Shown: positions 24,166-34,129 of the stretch, piece after piece
How positions within the stretch are numbered: the stretch's first letter is position 1
Layout of the letters: each line of letters starts with the position of its first letter
The notes under the pieces: generated by a model
Seen by the model: the letters and a program-made list of their open reading frames with translations, nothing else
What the model was told of the DNA's origin: nothing
Database searches by the model: none
Made by a program: the position numbers and the translations under genes
Assembly: GCA_964531225.1 (NCBI GenBank)
Contig: CAZHDB010000006.1
Coordinates: 1-64,000, forward strand
Direction: 5' to 3'
From: CAZHDB01 sp964531225
GTDB taxonomy: Archaea; Thermoproteota; Thermoprotei_A; Sulfolobales; Desulfurococcaceae
DNA: 64,000 bases

Positions 24166-25995
24166 CTAGTTCGTTTCTGCATTCTTCATATTCTTTATTT
24201 CATTATCAATTTTATTATATATATCCCATGCTTCTTCAAGATCCTTCTTAGTAACCAAATTTGTAGAAAATTTTGCTTTTTCATATAATTTGCCTATTTT
24301 CATATATAGCTTGTATACATTACCGCCAATTAATCTTTTAATTCTTTCACCATATTCTCTATGTGTCTCCCAAGGATTTTTATAAGTGTATTTTGAAAGA
24401 ATACCGAGTATATATGTAAATATTCCAACTATTTGCTCTCTTATACCTATCCTTAATGTCTTAGAAAAATACTTAGACACAATATCTTCAGAAGTTTCCC
24501 CCTCTTTTGCCAGAATAGATTTGTGCAGGGATTTTGAAAGTTTATACTTTTTCCTATATTTTATATAATAGAATAACACTATAAAATATAAGATAGAAAT
24601 GGATCCAATGGATAATGGTAAATATATGTATGCGGGTAAACTTATCAATACTTCAATGTAATTAGATGTTTTATTCTCAGTACTTGTCTTGTTACTTATA
24701 TCAGTTACTCCATTAGATTTCGCTTCATTAAAATACCATGGATACATCATATATAGAAACTCGTTTTTACCAATTAATGATTTACGTGTTCTTGAGATTA
24801 TGTATTCCTCTATTTCATTCAAGTCTAATTCTATTGGTTGAAACATATATTGCTTTTGGAACTTATAAAATGCATAATTAACAAGTAGGCAACCAGCGCC
24901 TATGTCTTCAATAGATTCTTGATCGCAGTAGTAGATAAGTGTTTTATCAATATCTACGAGAGACTCTATTAAAATCCAGCTATAGTTTTCTCCATTGAAA
25001 CTGCAGACATTTTCTCTAATTGCAGTGAGCCTATTGTTTGAAATCTTATAATAATTGATATGCTTAATTCTGCCTGTGATAATTAGGATCCAATGCCATA
25101 AATTATTGCTTGTACCTGAAATGATACGATATTTATTTCTTCCAGAATCTATATTATTGCATTGCAGAGTAAATAGTCTATCAACACTAGATAAATAGAT
25201 TTTTGAGTTTACCAAAGTCATCCAATACTTGGTATCTTGATATTCATAATTAATGATTATTGGGCTAAAACCGAGCTTTATACTAATCTTTGCTGCAATA
25301 AATGCTAGCTCGTAGTCATTTACACCATTATATATGAAGTCGTATAAGATATTAGTCGAGTTCGAATTACTATTAAGTAAAGTTGACTCTAAAAGTAAGA
25401 ATCTTGCTATTAGTAGAAGTCTTTCTTGTTTATCAATAAATCTAGGATCTAAATTAGCAAATCTTGTAAATGAACATTTAGGATTTAATACATCTAGTTT
25501 AAGAAGTTCATTAATTATAGGTATTAAGATCTTTTCAATAAAAGAATCTGGATCGAAAATCTTATCATTTGATAGTTTAAATATTAGATAAATTGATGGT
25601 ATGTTACATGGTCTTATAAGACTAAACTTAAACAGATAAGAAACGTTATTACTTTTACCATCATCAACGACCATAATGATTGATTTAAATGATGTTTTAT
25701 ATAAATAATCAACTATAAGGTATTTACGTATGTAAAAATCACTATATTTCGTCTCGTTAATGTATACAATATCCTGATCATTAAAATTAACATTAGAAAA
25801 TCCTGTATTATTATGGAAGTTATGAAGCGTATATACGAAGCTACTATGAAAAATCTCCTTGACATACGAATCCTCATAACGACAACAATATGAGAATGTG
25901 AAACCACCCACGTCAATATTTGAAAGTGGAGCATCCATAAAAGATATGGGCAACAATGATATTATTAACAGTATTACAATAACGCCTTTATACAA
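24166..25995 (-). CDS. exported transglutaminase-like / DUF4129 membrane protein, catalytic residues apparently lost
   Basis: The 609-residue protein has an N-terminal signal peptide and a large extracytoplasmic region. One transmembrane helix (about 460-485, YLPLSIGSISILYFIVLFYY) leads to a cytoplasmic DUF4129-like tail with TYKNPWETHREYGERIK and KFSTNLVTKKDLEEAWDIY. In this operon type the exported part normally is a transglutaminase fold. The region GVNDYELAFIAAKISIKLGF (about 224-243), KYWMTLVN and LSSVD matches that fold in order, but Asn and Lys stand where the catalytic Cys and His would be. This is inference from pattern. It is the last gene of the operon, 14 bases after the small membrane protein. 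Confidence 0.7.
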   Translation of the reverse strand: MYKGVIVILLIISLLPISFMDAPLSNIDVGGFTFSYCCRYEDSYVKEIFHSSFVYTLHNFHNNTGFSNVNFNDQDIVYINETKYSDFYIRKYLIVDYLYKTSFKSIIMVVDDGKSNNVSYLFKFSLIRPCNIPSIYLIFKLSNDKIFDPDSFIEKILIPIINELLKLDVLNPKCSFTRFANLDPRFIDKQERLLLIARFLLLESTLLNSNSNSTNILYDFIYNGVNDYELAFIAAKISIKLGFSPIIINYEYQDTKYWMTLVNSKIYLSSVDRLFTLQCNNIDSGRNKYRIISGTSNNLWHWILIITGRIKHINYYKISNNRLTAIRENVCSFNGENYSWILIESLVDIDKTLIYYCDQESIEDIGAGCLLVNYAFYKFQKQYMFQPIELDLNEIEEYIISRTRKSLIGKNEFLYMMYPWYFNEAKSNGVTDISNKTSTENKTSNYIEVLISLPAYIYLPLSIGSISILYFIVLFYYIKYRKKYKLSKSLHKSILAKEGETSEDIVSKYFSKTLRIGIREQIVGIFTYILGILSKYTYKNPWETHREYGERIKRLIGGNVYKLYMKIGKLYEKAKFSTNLVTKKDLEEAWDIYNKIDNEIKNMKNAETN

Positions 25996-26009
25996 CCTAC
26001 ATCCACATA

Positions 26010-26252
26010 CTACTCCTTAGATAATACACTCGAATAAACATAATCCCGTATAAGTGCTAAACCGCTTAAGAATATTACAATACCAATCACTACCATAAGT
26101 AATGAAGTCGTATAAGATAATATATCCTTAGCATAATATAGTCGATCAAGTGCAAGAAGCATAAAGTACAGAGATAAGCTTAACAATACTATTCCAATAA
26201 ATACAGTCATTGAACGTATTATGAAACTCTCTCCGCCCCTCTTCTCAACCAT
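26010..26252 (-). CDS. small two-helix membrane protein
   Basis: The 80-residue protein has two strongly hydrophobic helices (about 14-34 and 45-67) and short charged ends (MVEKRGGES, SVLSKE). It sits between two genes of the MoxR-DUF58 operon with gaps of 12 and 14 bases, so it is very likely real. No family is recognised. It may be a subunit of the membrane complex encoded around it. Confidence 0.7.
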   Translation of the reverse strand: MVEKRGGESFIIRSMTVFIGIVLLSLSLYFMLLALDRLYYAKDILSYTTSLLMVVIGIVIFLSGLALIRDYVYSSVLSKE

Positions 26253-26264
26253 ATAAGTACACCT

Positions 26265-27272
26265 CTAACTCCCAATGATTATATACAATGATAGCCATAG
26301 AGCTATTGAAAACATGATAATCATAATGGGCCGAATAAAAGCTCTTAGACTAAGGTTTTTAGATAATATAAGTTCGAATAAAGATCTGAAGCCATGGATC
26401 ATTGGAAGAGAAATAACCACATCTATAAGAAGCATCAATATTGCATCTATAAAAGATGTGCCCGGGAAAGGATTTATCAGATCAAGTATCACGGGCACGA
26501 AGGGATAGTATATGATAAGAGCTATCACTATAGTTAATATTGTAGTGAGAGTTTTGAGAAACGATAATTCTACACCACCCTTATAACCAGTTATACCTCT
26601 ACTATAGGCTAACTCGATCATGTAACTTCTAATACTGGAAATGTATTCTTCATTATCTCCAGCATTGACTACATCCAACATATCTATTGTCTCGTCTATA
26701 ACCCAATTAATAAACTTCTGAAATATAAAACAAAGCGATAAAATATAAGGAGTAGTAATCAATAGAAATGTGGGATATGTAGTAAAAATAGCCCATTTAT
26801 ATACAAAGCTATACAAGACAACGCATACCATGAATATTATAAATAAACATAACATTAATGCTAATAGTCTATCTATCGATAATATTGAAAACGTCTTACT
26901 ATTATTTGATGTAATAATATCTAAAGGAGAGCTCTTTCTTCTTAATTGCTGTTCATTTATTAGGTATAAATACCTATATAGAATAAAGACAAACGATATA
27001 TGAATTATGATAATTAATAGATAAAGCATGAATGTCATATTTATACTTGATATACCTATATAAAGTAAAATTATAATGAGGATTACTAATGACCTAATAC
27101 GTCTCATTAATAAGAGAGAATATATAATTGCAAGCATTACTATAGTATAAAACAATTGCAAATAGATATCTAAACCTATATTAGCCAAAGCAACATAGAG
27201 ATCGAGGCTTGCTATAACTCCTATTATTACAAACAATGCTATTCTCACAATCAAACCCTTAAACAAAGCCAT
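26265..27272 (-). CDS. multi-pass membrane protein of the MoxR-DUF58 operon
   Basis: The 335-residue protein has about eight hydrophobic helices in two blocks, with a cytoplasmic segment of about 60 residues near the middle (DETIDMLDVVNAGDNEEYISS). Its start overlaps the 3' end of the DUF58 gene by 14 bases, showing translational coupling. Archaeal MoxR operons commonly carry such unnamed membrane proteins. I recognise no catalytic motif. Confidence 0.75.
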   Translation of the reverse strand: MALFKGLIVRIALFVIIGVIASLDLYVALANIGLDIYLQLFYTIVMLAIIYSLLLMRRIRSLVILIIILLYIGISSINMTFMLYLLIIIIHISFVFILYRYLYLINEQQLRRKSSPLDIITSNNSKTFSILSIDRLLALMLCLFIIFMVCVVLYSFVYKWAIFTTYPTFLLITTPYILSLCFIFQKFINWVIDETIDMLDVVNAGDNEEYISSIRSYMIELAYSRGITGYKGGVELSFLKTLTTILTIVIALIIYYPFVPVILDLINPFPGTSFIDAILMLLIDVVISLPMIHGFRSLFELILSKNLSLRAFIRPIMIIMFSIALWLSLYIIIGS

Positions 27273-28713
27273 AATACCTCCTCATAAGCTCTAGTTCATT
27301 TATAATGCTTAGTATAGTGTCTCTAGGAGAAGAACATATTACTTTAAAACCATAATTTTTGATGAGATTAATAATTTCATTTATTATTGCAATTTTATTA
27401 TCACTATATATCTTATGTAGAGTCAATGCAGGTTCTATTAAATCTTCTTTACCTCTCCTTAATAACTCCAATTTGATAAACTCTTCCTCATATAATAATG
27501 TATGAGGCATGATAATTATTATATTGTGCCCTAGTTTTTTAAGCTTAAATAATGAAGATAGAATATTCTCTGCGAATATAATATTATCATTAAAGTCTGT
27601 AAAGATAATAATGTTGGTTTTCTCTCTCCTAATCATTCCGCTAATTATTGATAGGAATTCATTAGATACATCCTTAAAGAAAAAGTTTGTAATCCATGGA
27701 ATTCCGCTTAAAACGTTTCGTATAAAATATGTATGGCCATACCCTCTTCCATAACCTGTAAACCTTATTATTGGTTGATAAGTAGTTACAATATATCCAA
27801 GAGCGTATATATCTCCTCTAAAAGCTAAATAATTAGATAATGTCGAGATCAATCTTGACATAACAACTACTTTTGCAATCTCATACGCTCCCCTATACAT
27901 ATTCGGTGTTATCAGGAAGAATATAAGTATGAATAGGCTAGCCTCTTCCTCAAAATCCTTAACCATGATCCTCCTTAACCTTGCTGTAGCCTTCCAGTCA
28001 ATAAACCTATAATCATCTCCTGGAATATAATCCCTTGTTGAAAAATATTCTATGCCTATACCTGGTCTATTAGTAAGTGAAAGGCCTCCCGGTATTCTAC
28101 TTGATAAATTAAGTACTATTTCCCTCGGATCAATAATTATACTAGGTAAAACTTTTATTTCCGCTGAAAGTGGTGCTTGTAATTTTACAGTAAAGAAGCC
28201 ATAAGGATCATGTAGATCTATGTTTAAAGGGCCGAAGTAATGCGTCCCAAAAACAGGCTTAACTTTATACTTTAGTAGTATAGTTGACCCATGAATAATC
28301 TTGCCGTACCAATTGTTACTATTCTCAATTATTCTAAAGTTCTCAGGCACTTCATCCACTAAATAAGCATTAACTGCATCCTGTAAACGGTATATCTTAC
28401 CAATTATTTTTATATATGTTTCATCAGTTTCATTAACTTCTTTAGGAAATATTCTTTCCCAGTCACTGTTAGTAGACAATAAATATGCATTTCCTATGAG
28501 CTTATGCTTAATATACTTCAATATTGCGTAGATCAATAATCCAACTACTATTAGGGATATGAAACCAAATATATGGTTCTGACTATATTGTCGGATAATT
28601 GTAATATATATCGATATTCCTATTGAACCAATTATTATAAGAGCTGAAGATAATAGGAATAGAAAGCTTGCATTTTTAGATATAACGATTTCAGAAATTA
28701 TTGGCCTAACCAT
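27259..28713 (-). CDS. DUF58 domain protein, membrane-associated
   Basis: The 484-residue protein has two N-terminal transmembrane helices (about 13-60), then a beta-rich region. The DUF58 signature follows, GIEYFSTRDYIPGDDYRFIDWKATARL (REYxPGDDxRxIDW type). A C-terminal von Willebrand A-like domain contains TNIIIFTDFND. DUF58 proteins almost always pair with a MoxR ATPase and are thought to act as its adaptor or substrate-holding partner. Here MoxR lies 15 bases upstream. Confidence 0.9.
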   Translation of the reverse strand: MVRPIISEIVISKNASFLFLLSSALIIIGSIGISIYITIIRQYSQNHIFGFISLIVVGLLIYAILKYIKHKLIGNAYLLSTNSDWERIFPKEVNETDETYIKIIGKIYRLQDAVNAYLVDEVPENFRIIENSNNWYGKIIHGSTILLKYKVKPVFGTHYFGPLNIDLHDPYGFFTVKLQAPLSAEIKVLPSIIIDPREIVLNLSSRIPGGLSLTNRPGIGIEYFSTRDYIPGDDYRFIDWKATARLRRIMVKDFEEEASLFILIFFLITPNMYRGAYEIAKVVVMSRLISTLSNYLAFRGDIYALGYIVTTYQPIIRFTGYGRGYGHTYFIRNVLSGIPWITNFFFKDVSNEFLSIISGMIRREKTNIIIFTDFNDNIIFAENILSSLFKLKKLGHNIIIIMPHTLLYEEEFIKLELLRRGKEDLIEPALTLHKIYSDNKIAIINEIINLIKNYGFKVICSSPRDTILSIINELELMRRYYGFV

Positions 28714-28728
28714 ATTCTCCTCATCTCG

Positions 28729-29715
28729 TTACGGGACAGGGGCCTCAACTCCTTTAATAATCTCGTTTATGATTTCCTTAGTATCAACATTAGCTGCTCT
28801 TGCCTCGGGTTTTAATATAATTCTATGTGGAAATGTATATAGAACTGCGATCTTTACATCATCAGGTAGTACATAGTTCCTTCCATCAAGCAAAGCTAAT
28901 GCTCTTGAAAGCTGTAATGTAAAGAGCCCAGCACGTGGAGATACTCCATATTCTACTTTAGGATGTGCCCACGTAGCTTCAATAAGATCTATTATGTAGT
29001 CGACGATATCTGGTCTTCCCTGTACAGGCGATCTATAATTAACTTTATACACTAATTGCATTAGACAATCTAATTCATCTACACTAATTATAGGTTCTAT
29101 ATCCCATTCATCAAAAGGTCTTGTTAATTTATTCGCCCTATAGAGTATCTCCTTCTTTTGTTCCTTACTTGGCAACGGAATATCTATTTTAACCATAAAG
29201 CGATCAAGCAAAGCCTCTGGAAGAGGAAATACGCCAGTAAATTCTATAGGATTCTGCGTAGCAATAACCATAAATGGTCTAGGGAGAAGATAATCCTTTC
29301 CTTCGATACTCACCTTCCTTTCTTGCATAGCTTGAAGCAGAGCCGACTGTGTCCTGGGATTAGCTCTATTTATTTCATCAGCTAAAACAATGTTTGCAAA
29401 AACAGGTCCCTGCCTGAATATAAAATCATTAATTTTCTGATTATACACCATTGTCCCTAGAATATCGCTTGGTAAGAGATCGGGTGTAAATTGTATCCTT
29501 TTAAAAGATAAACCTAAGGCTCTCGCTAACGAATTTGCAAGAGCCGTTTTACCGACTCCAGGTATTCCATTTAGAAGAACATGGCCTTCAGATAATAGTG
29601 TAGCAGTAATTATTTTAAGTTCAAGTTCGAATCCAACCATATACTTAGATAGCATATTGTCTAGTCTTTTGTAAAAATGAAGAACATTTTCAAATGTATA
29701 GCTACACTCTGTCAT
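28729..29715 (-). CDS. MoxR family AAA+ ATPase
   Basis: The 328-residue ATPase carries Walker A GIPGVGKTALANSLARALG (near residue 50), Walker B LADEINRANPRTQSALLQAMQER and the sensor 1 VIATQNPIEFTG. The C-terminal lid GVSPRAGLFTLQLSRALALLDG contains the arginine finger and sensor 2 region. MoxR ATPases are chaperone-like and help assemble or activate proteins, often metal- or VWA-domain complexes. It lies three bases downstream of the DUF4350-like gene and 15 bases upstream of DUF58. Confidence 0.95.
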   Translation of the reverse strand: MTECSYTFENVLHFYKRLDNMLSKYMVGFELELKIITATLLSEGHVLLNGIPGVGKTALANSLARALGLSFKRIQFTPDLLPSDILGTMVYNQKINDFIFRQGPVFANIVLADEINRANPRTQSALLQAMQERKVSIEGKDYLLPRPFMVIATQNPIEFTGVFPLPEALLDRFMVKIDIPLPSKEQKKEILYRANKLTRPFDEWDIEPIISVDELDCLMQLVYKVNYRSPVQGRPDIVDYIIDLIEATWAHPKVEYGVSPRAGLFTLQLSRALALLDGRNYVLPDDVKIAVLYTFPHRIILKPEARAANVDTKEIINEIIKGVEAPVP

Positions 29716-29718
29716 ATG

Positions 29719-31131
29719 CTATACCACCTTAAGTCTTTTAACTATAGTTGAAGCAATAATTAAGACTCTATTAAGTATAGGGGACAAATCTCTTATATTC
29801 ATGTATTCACCCGAAATAATGTTAATATATACTCTATGTAGGAAATTAAGCATATCTAGCAATTTTTGCTCTTCAATCTGAGTTATTTCTGAAGCTATTG
29901 CTAGTGCACGTTTATCCTTAATTATACTCCTTATATTGAATCCGATCTTTTCTCTTAATAAATTATTTAGGAAATTATATAATTCGATTATTAAAATATC
30001 TGATTTCTCACCCTTAGATAATAGTATGATAAAGTCATGTATATCATCTAATAATAGGTATTTAGAAGGCTCTTTCTGATTAGATGACTCATGAACTTCT
30101 CTTAATTTATATGGTTTAGGAATTATTTTTTGGCTATGCGGCTCCAAGAACAAAGCCATGTATAGCTGTATTATTATGATCAGAGAGAATATAATAATTA
30201 ATATAACAAGCGAGGTTGGAATAGAAATAAATACATTCCACGACCCAATATTAGGTGGAACAAATTTTATGAATGGAATATTAACTTGAGGTTGTACATT
30301 ATTCCCATCCTCTTGATAAGAGGGTGAAGAACTTTCCACTTTTTCTGTTTCAACTTGTATAGTGTCCTTGAATAAATCTATTCTTAGGCTATCAATTAAT
30401 ACAACTCCTCTAGCACCCATATTCTTTGCCTTTAGAATAATATAGTTCCTAAGATCGTTATAATATAGGCTATAGTCCAAATAGGGATCCAATGTTAGAA
30501 AAAGATATGGAGAACCTATAAGGAACAATGTAATGTATCTATTATCATTATTAATATTCACTTCTAAAAATACAGGTACCGTATTTATTTTCTCGCCGTC
30601 ATAAACAGATGCATTACCTAAGATTTTGTAGTTAATAACACTATTTCCACGGACGTCTGTAAATCCTATAGTATTTAAAAATACTGTTTCAAAAGAAAAA
30701 GTAGAAACAGGAGCAAAGAAACCATATCTTTTATCAACTAGCAAATTCCTATACGTATTAATCGTTATATTAAACTTTTCTTCAACTATCTTAAATGATA
30801 TAACAAGATTAGAGGCTACTACAATAACCGGAGGATTATATGTATTAAGAATATATTTTATTAATTTTATAGATCGATTAAATATTCTAAGGTCATCTAC
30901 AAGCAGTATTAATAAAGATTTGTCGTATCCTCCGAATCTACCATAGATATCTATTTCTGAGCCATTGGTATGTATTAGTCTAAACCACTCCATTTTCTCC
31001 TCAATAATATCTCTAAGACCGGATAAGTAGGCCGAAAATACTATGGGATGTGCTAATAGACTTACAATAATCATTACAAACACTAGTATTACCAGTCCTC
31101 TCATGTAATACACTACCATGGTCCCGCTCAT
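29719..31131 (-). CDS. DUF4350-like membrane protein, first gene of the MoxR operon
   Basis: The 470-residue protein has an N-terminal hydrophobic segment (about 10-35). An extracytoplasmic alpha/beta region of about 250 residues resembles the DUF4350 or glutamine-amidotransferase-like domain found at this place in other MoxR operons (NPPVIVVASNLVIS, GARGVVLIDSL). A Ser/Glu-rich linker, a second helix (LVILIIIFSLIIIIQLYMALFL) and a helical cytoplasmic tail follow. The family assignment is based on context and layout more than on clear motifs. Start ATG 31131 is uncertain; ATG 31104 begins nearer the hydrophobic helix. Confidence 0.68.
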   Translation of the reverse strand: MSGTMVVYYMRGLVILVFVMIIVSLLAHPIVFSAYLSGLRDIIEEKMEWFRLIHTNGSEIDIYGRFGGYDKSLLILLVDDLRIFNRSIKLIKYILNTYNPPVIVVASNLVISFKIVEEKFNITINTYRNLLVDKRYGFFAPVSTFSFETVFLNTIGFTDVRGNSVINYKILGNASVYDGEKINTVPVFLEVNINNDNRYITLFLIGSPYLFLTLDPYLDYSLYYNDLRNYIILKAKNMGARGVVLIDSLRIDLFKDTIQVETEKVESSSPSYQEDGNNVQPQVNIPFIKFVPPNIGSWNVFISIPTSLVILIIIFSLIIIIQLYMALFLEPHSQKIIPKPYKLREVHESSNQKEPSKYLLLDDIHDFIILLSKGEKSDILIIELYNFLNNLLREKIGFNIRSIIKDKRALAIASEITQIEEQKLLDMLNFLHRVYINIISGEYMNIRDLSPILNRVLIIASTIVKRLKVV

Positions 31132-31171
31132 AAATACTTGTAACTTAATTAAATAAGTTATGAAAGCATCC

Positions 31172-32254
31172 TTATATAAATAATGGAGATTCCTTGCCAG
31201 GTATGTATTTACCGTAAATATTTATTTTGTAATTACATCGAGGACATCTATTATCATCGAGTCCCCAATATACTACTCTACTTCTCCTTCTTTCTATTAA
31301 CTTTTTACCACATTTTGGACAATAAGTATCCTGGTACCTCTCATCCAATATATTACCTATATATACATATTCTATACCCATTTCCCGTGCTATTTCATAT
31401 GCTTGTAAAAGTTTCTTTATACTCGTAGCTGGCTCATGATACTTATTGGCCGGATAATACCTGTTTATATGAAGTGGCGTACTTGTACCTAAGTAGTCAA
31501 CGTGTTTCTCAATAACCCATTTAATGCATTCCTCATCGTCGTTAGCTCCAGTAACAACTAGGAAAACCATTTCAACATGAGCACCGAGATCGAGTAGTTT
31601 ACGTGCATTACGAAAAACAATTAATGGATCAGCCCCGAGGAATCTTCTATAAGTATATGGACAGCCCTTTATATCAATGCTGAAACCAGTAAAACCTGCC
31701 TCTACGAGTTTCTCCAGAGAATTAGTAGTAAAGTAGCCATTTGTTACCATCATTAAATAGAATCCCTGGCGTGAAGCATACTCTCCAAGATCAAGTAGGT
31801 ACTCAAAATGTATTGATGGTTCATTAAAACTAGCACTAAAACCATCATCTCCTCTCCTCAAAGCTTCTCGAACAAGTTCCTTAGGAGACATATAAAATGC
31901 TCTATCCGGACTAGGCGGAACTTGACTAAGTAAATAGTTCTGGCACCATGGACAGCGGAAGTTACATCCATAGCCTGAAAATGTTAACGCTGTAGAATTT
32001 GGATAATAATGGAATAATGGCTTTATCTCTATAGGTCTACTTTCGACAGCACTCAATAATCCATAGGCTATATTGTAGAGTTCGCCATCGATATTCATAT
32101 GATTCCAGCAGACTCCCTTTACTCCAGGTTTTAAATAGCATCTTCTTTCACAAATTCTGCATCTAATTAGTTTCTTTTCCCGATCAATTTCTTCGTAATA
32201 TGGGGATTTAATATACCATGGAGGATAAATTCTTTCTTTAAAGGAACTATTCAT
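31172..32254 (-). CDS. amrS: AmmeMemoRadiSam system radical SAM enzyme
   Basis: The 360-residue protein begins with a cysteine region (CRICERRCYLKPGVKGVC). The radical SAM cluster motif GYGCNFRCPWCQN (CxxxCxxC) and the TIM barrel with FSASFNEPSIHFEY and GFSIDIKGCPYTYRRFLG follow. A C-terminal zinc ribbon (CPKCGKKL, then CPRCNYKI) completes it. This arrangement matches AmrS, known from conserved association with AMMECR1 and Memo genes; those partners are not in the window. The reaction is not firmly established; it reductively cleaves SAM and may modify a protein or glycan. AGGTG is well placed for ATG 32254. Confidence 0.9.
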   Translation of the reverse strand: MNSSFKERIYPPWYIKSPYYEEIDREKKLIRCRICERRCYLKPGVKGVCWNHMNIDGELYNIAYGLLSAVESRPIEIKPLFHYYPNSTALTFSGYGCNFRCPWCQNYLLSQVPPSPDRAFYMSPKELVREALRRGDDGFSASFNEPSIHFEYLLDLGEYASRQGFYLMMVTNGYFTTNSLEKLVEAGFTGFSIDIKGCPYTYRRFLGADPLIVFRNARKLLDLGAHVEMVFLVVTGANDDEECIKWVIEKHVDYLGTSTPLHINRYYPANKYHEPATSIKKLLQAYEIAREMGIEYVYIGNILDERYQDTYCPKCGKKLIERRRSRVVYWGLDDNRCPRCNYKINIYGKYIPGKESPLFI

Positions 32255-32314
32255 TTAGACACCTAAGCACAGGATATTAATCTAATATAAAATAATTGCT
32301 AAAACCCGTATAAG

Positions 32315-33034
32315 CTACTCTATCTCTACAAGGATATCGGCTAGAATAGATGCTATACTAAGGAATAATCCTTTTAATTCCATAGTACTCTTAAAAGGCG
32401 TCTTTCTAACCAAATTATTACTAATAATAAGTACAGCCAATGACCTCCAGCCTCTCATCCAAGATAATGTATAGAGACAGGCAGCCTCCATTTCAATAGC
32501 TATAAACCCTCTACTTGAAAGCATTTCAATGAAATACTCTTCAGCATATAATGCATCACTAGTAAATACAGGGCCTATGTATGGTGTATAGCCTTTTTCT
32601 AAAAGTTTCTTATAAGCATACGTAGCAAGTATAGGATCGGGAGCTGAACCACTACATATATTCGGTAAGTACATTCCAAGACCTGATCCCCCATAAATGT
32701 ATCCTGCTCCCGATGCAATTACTGGCGAGCCTATCTCGATCTCTGGACGTAGTGCTCCAGCAGTTCCTAATCTTATAAACTTATTTACTCCAAGAACTCC
32801 TAGTTCTTCAAACACTAGAGAAGCCATTCCACATCCAATACCATGTGATGCAAGAATTATTCTTTCACCTTTATAATGACCTCCCACTACAATTATACCT
32901 CGTTGATTAAAGAGTATCTCGTGATCATCGAGTAAATTAGTTAATAGAATTACTCTATCAGGATCTCCCATAACCAATGCTTTATCAGTCATTTTCTCTT
33001 TTGGTATTTTAAGTAAAATTGTTTGCCCGGACAT
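32315..33034 (-). CDS. nucleoside phosphorylase (uridine/purine nucleoside phosphorylase family)
   Basis: The enzyme cleaves nucleosides with phosphate to free base and (deoxy)ribose 1-phosphate. The 239-residue protein has the PNP_UDP_1 pattern: GDPDRV near residue 23, SHGIGCGMASLVFEEL near 63, RLGTAGAL near 87 for phosphate, and the ribose- and base-binding GFIAIEMEAACLYTL near 181. Whether it prefers uridine or purine nucleosides cannot be told. It lies 1.1 kb downstream of a full nucleoside-type ABC importer, so the two together suggest nucleoside salvage. A zinc dehydrogenase gene on the other strand separates them. Confidence 0.9.
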   Translation of the reverse strand: MSGQTILLKIPKEKMTDKALVMGDPDRVILLTNLLDDHEILFNQRGIIVVGGHYKGERIILASHGIGCGMASLVFEELGVLGVNKFIRLGTAGALRPEIEIGSPVIASGAGYIYGGSGLGMYLPNICSGSAPDPILATYAYKKLLEKGYTPYIGPVFTSDALYAEEYFIEMLSSRGFIAIEMEAACLYTLSWMRGWRSLAVLIISNNLVRKTPFKSTMELKGLFLSIASILADILVEIE

Positions 33035-33121
33035 AACTGTAACACCATTTTATGTTTTTAATACTATAACCTAATATAACGACAAATAATATAAGTATAT
33101 CAGTGATTAGAGGGGATGTGC

Positions 33122-34129
33122 TTGAAAGCTTTAGTTCTATATGGTCCCTCCGATCTTAGACTTGAGGAAATAGATGATCCATTACCTCCCAAAAACTGGA
33201 TCCGATTACGTGTCGAAAGAGTCGGTATCTGCGGTACCGACAAGGCCTTCTATAAAGGATCTTATAAGCCCCTGAAAATACCAATTATCCCTGGACATGA
33301 AATCTCCGGGATCGTTGATAAAGTTGGTGAAGGAGTCAGTAAAGATCTTATCGGAAAAAGAGTTACTACTGAAATCAATGTCTACTGCGGCAAATGCTGG
33401 TATTGCAAAAATGATATGCCTACTCATTGCCCATATCGTAGTACTATTGGAATTAGCATTGATGGTGGGATGGCTGAATACGTATTAACTAGATCTGATC
33501 TTGTTCATGTAGTTGATGATTTAAGTCCTTTAGAGGCAGCTTTCGTTGAACCATTAGCAGCAATCGTTGAAATGATAGAAATACATCCAATACCAGAAAA
33601 TGCTAATGCTAATGTAGCTGTCATAGGCATCGGGACTATAGGACTATTATCACTTAGACTCATCAAGACTTTTAATCCAAGGCTTTTAGTTGCTGTAACA
33701 CATCCGGATTCTCCTAAAATAGATTATGCAAAGAGATCCGGTGCAGACTATGTTGTATCCTTTAATGAAGCATTAGAGATCATGCGTTCAGAGACTCCTG
33801 AGGGAATAGGCTTTGACTATGTCGTTGAAGCAACGGGTAGCCCTAAGGGTATTGATTTGGCCGTTGAACTCGTAAGACCCAGGGGAGTTATAGCTGCTAA
33901 ATCAACTCATGGGGCCCCAGTCAGCTTCAACTATACTATGCTAGTTGTTAAAGAGGCAAAGATTGTAGGCAGTAGATGCGGGCCATTCGAAAAAGCTATA
34001 AAGTTACTTAGAACTAAACAAGTTAAAGTAAGCGATCTTGTAACATCTACATATGGTCTTGATGAAGGAGTTGAAGCCTTTATAAAAAGTTTCGATAGAA
34101 AGGAGGTAAAAGTCCATATTACTCCTTAA
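33122..34129 (+). CDS. zinc-dependent medium-chain dehydrogenase
   Basis: The MDR-family enzyme has about 335 residues. The catalytic zinc site is GICGTDK (Cys), PGHEISG (His/Glu) and VEPLAA. The structural zinc loop is CGKCWYCKNDMPTHC (C-x2-C-x2-C-x7-C). The nucleotide-binding fold contains VIGIGTIGLLSL. Sequence style is closest to archaeal threonine or sugar dehydrogenases, but substrate cannot be assigned. GAGGGG at 33110-33115 favours TTG 33122 (MKALVLYG) over ATG 33116. It is on the opposite strand to its neighbours, and its 3' end overlaps the 3' end of a permease gene by 11 bases. Confidence 0.9.
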   Translation: MKALVLYGPSDLRLEEIDDPLPPKNWIRLRVERVGICGTDKAFYKGSYKPLKIPIIPGHEISGIVDKVGEGVSKDLIGKRVTTEINVYCGKCWYCKNDMPTHCPYRSTIGISIDGGMAEYVLTRSDLVHVVDDLSPLEAAFVEPLAAIVEMIEIHPIPENANANVAVIGIGTIGLLSLRLIKTFNPRLLVAVTHPDSPKIDYAKRSGADYVVSFNEALEIMRSETPEGIGFDYVVEATGSPKGIDLAVELVRPRGVIAAKSTHGAPVSFNYTMLVVKEAKIVGSRCGPFEKAIKLLRTKQVKVSDLVTSTYGLDEGVEAFIKSFDRKEVKVHITP

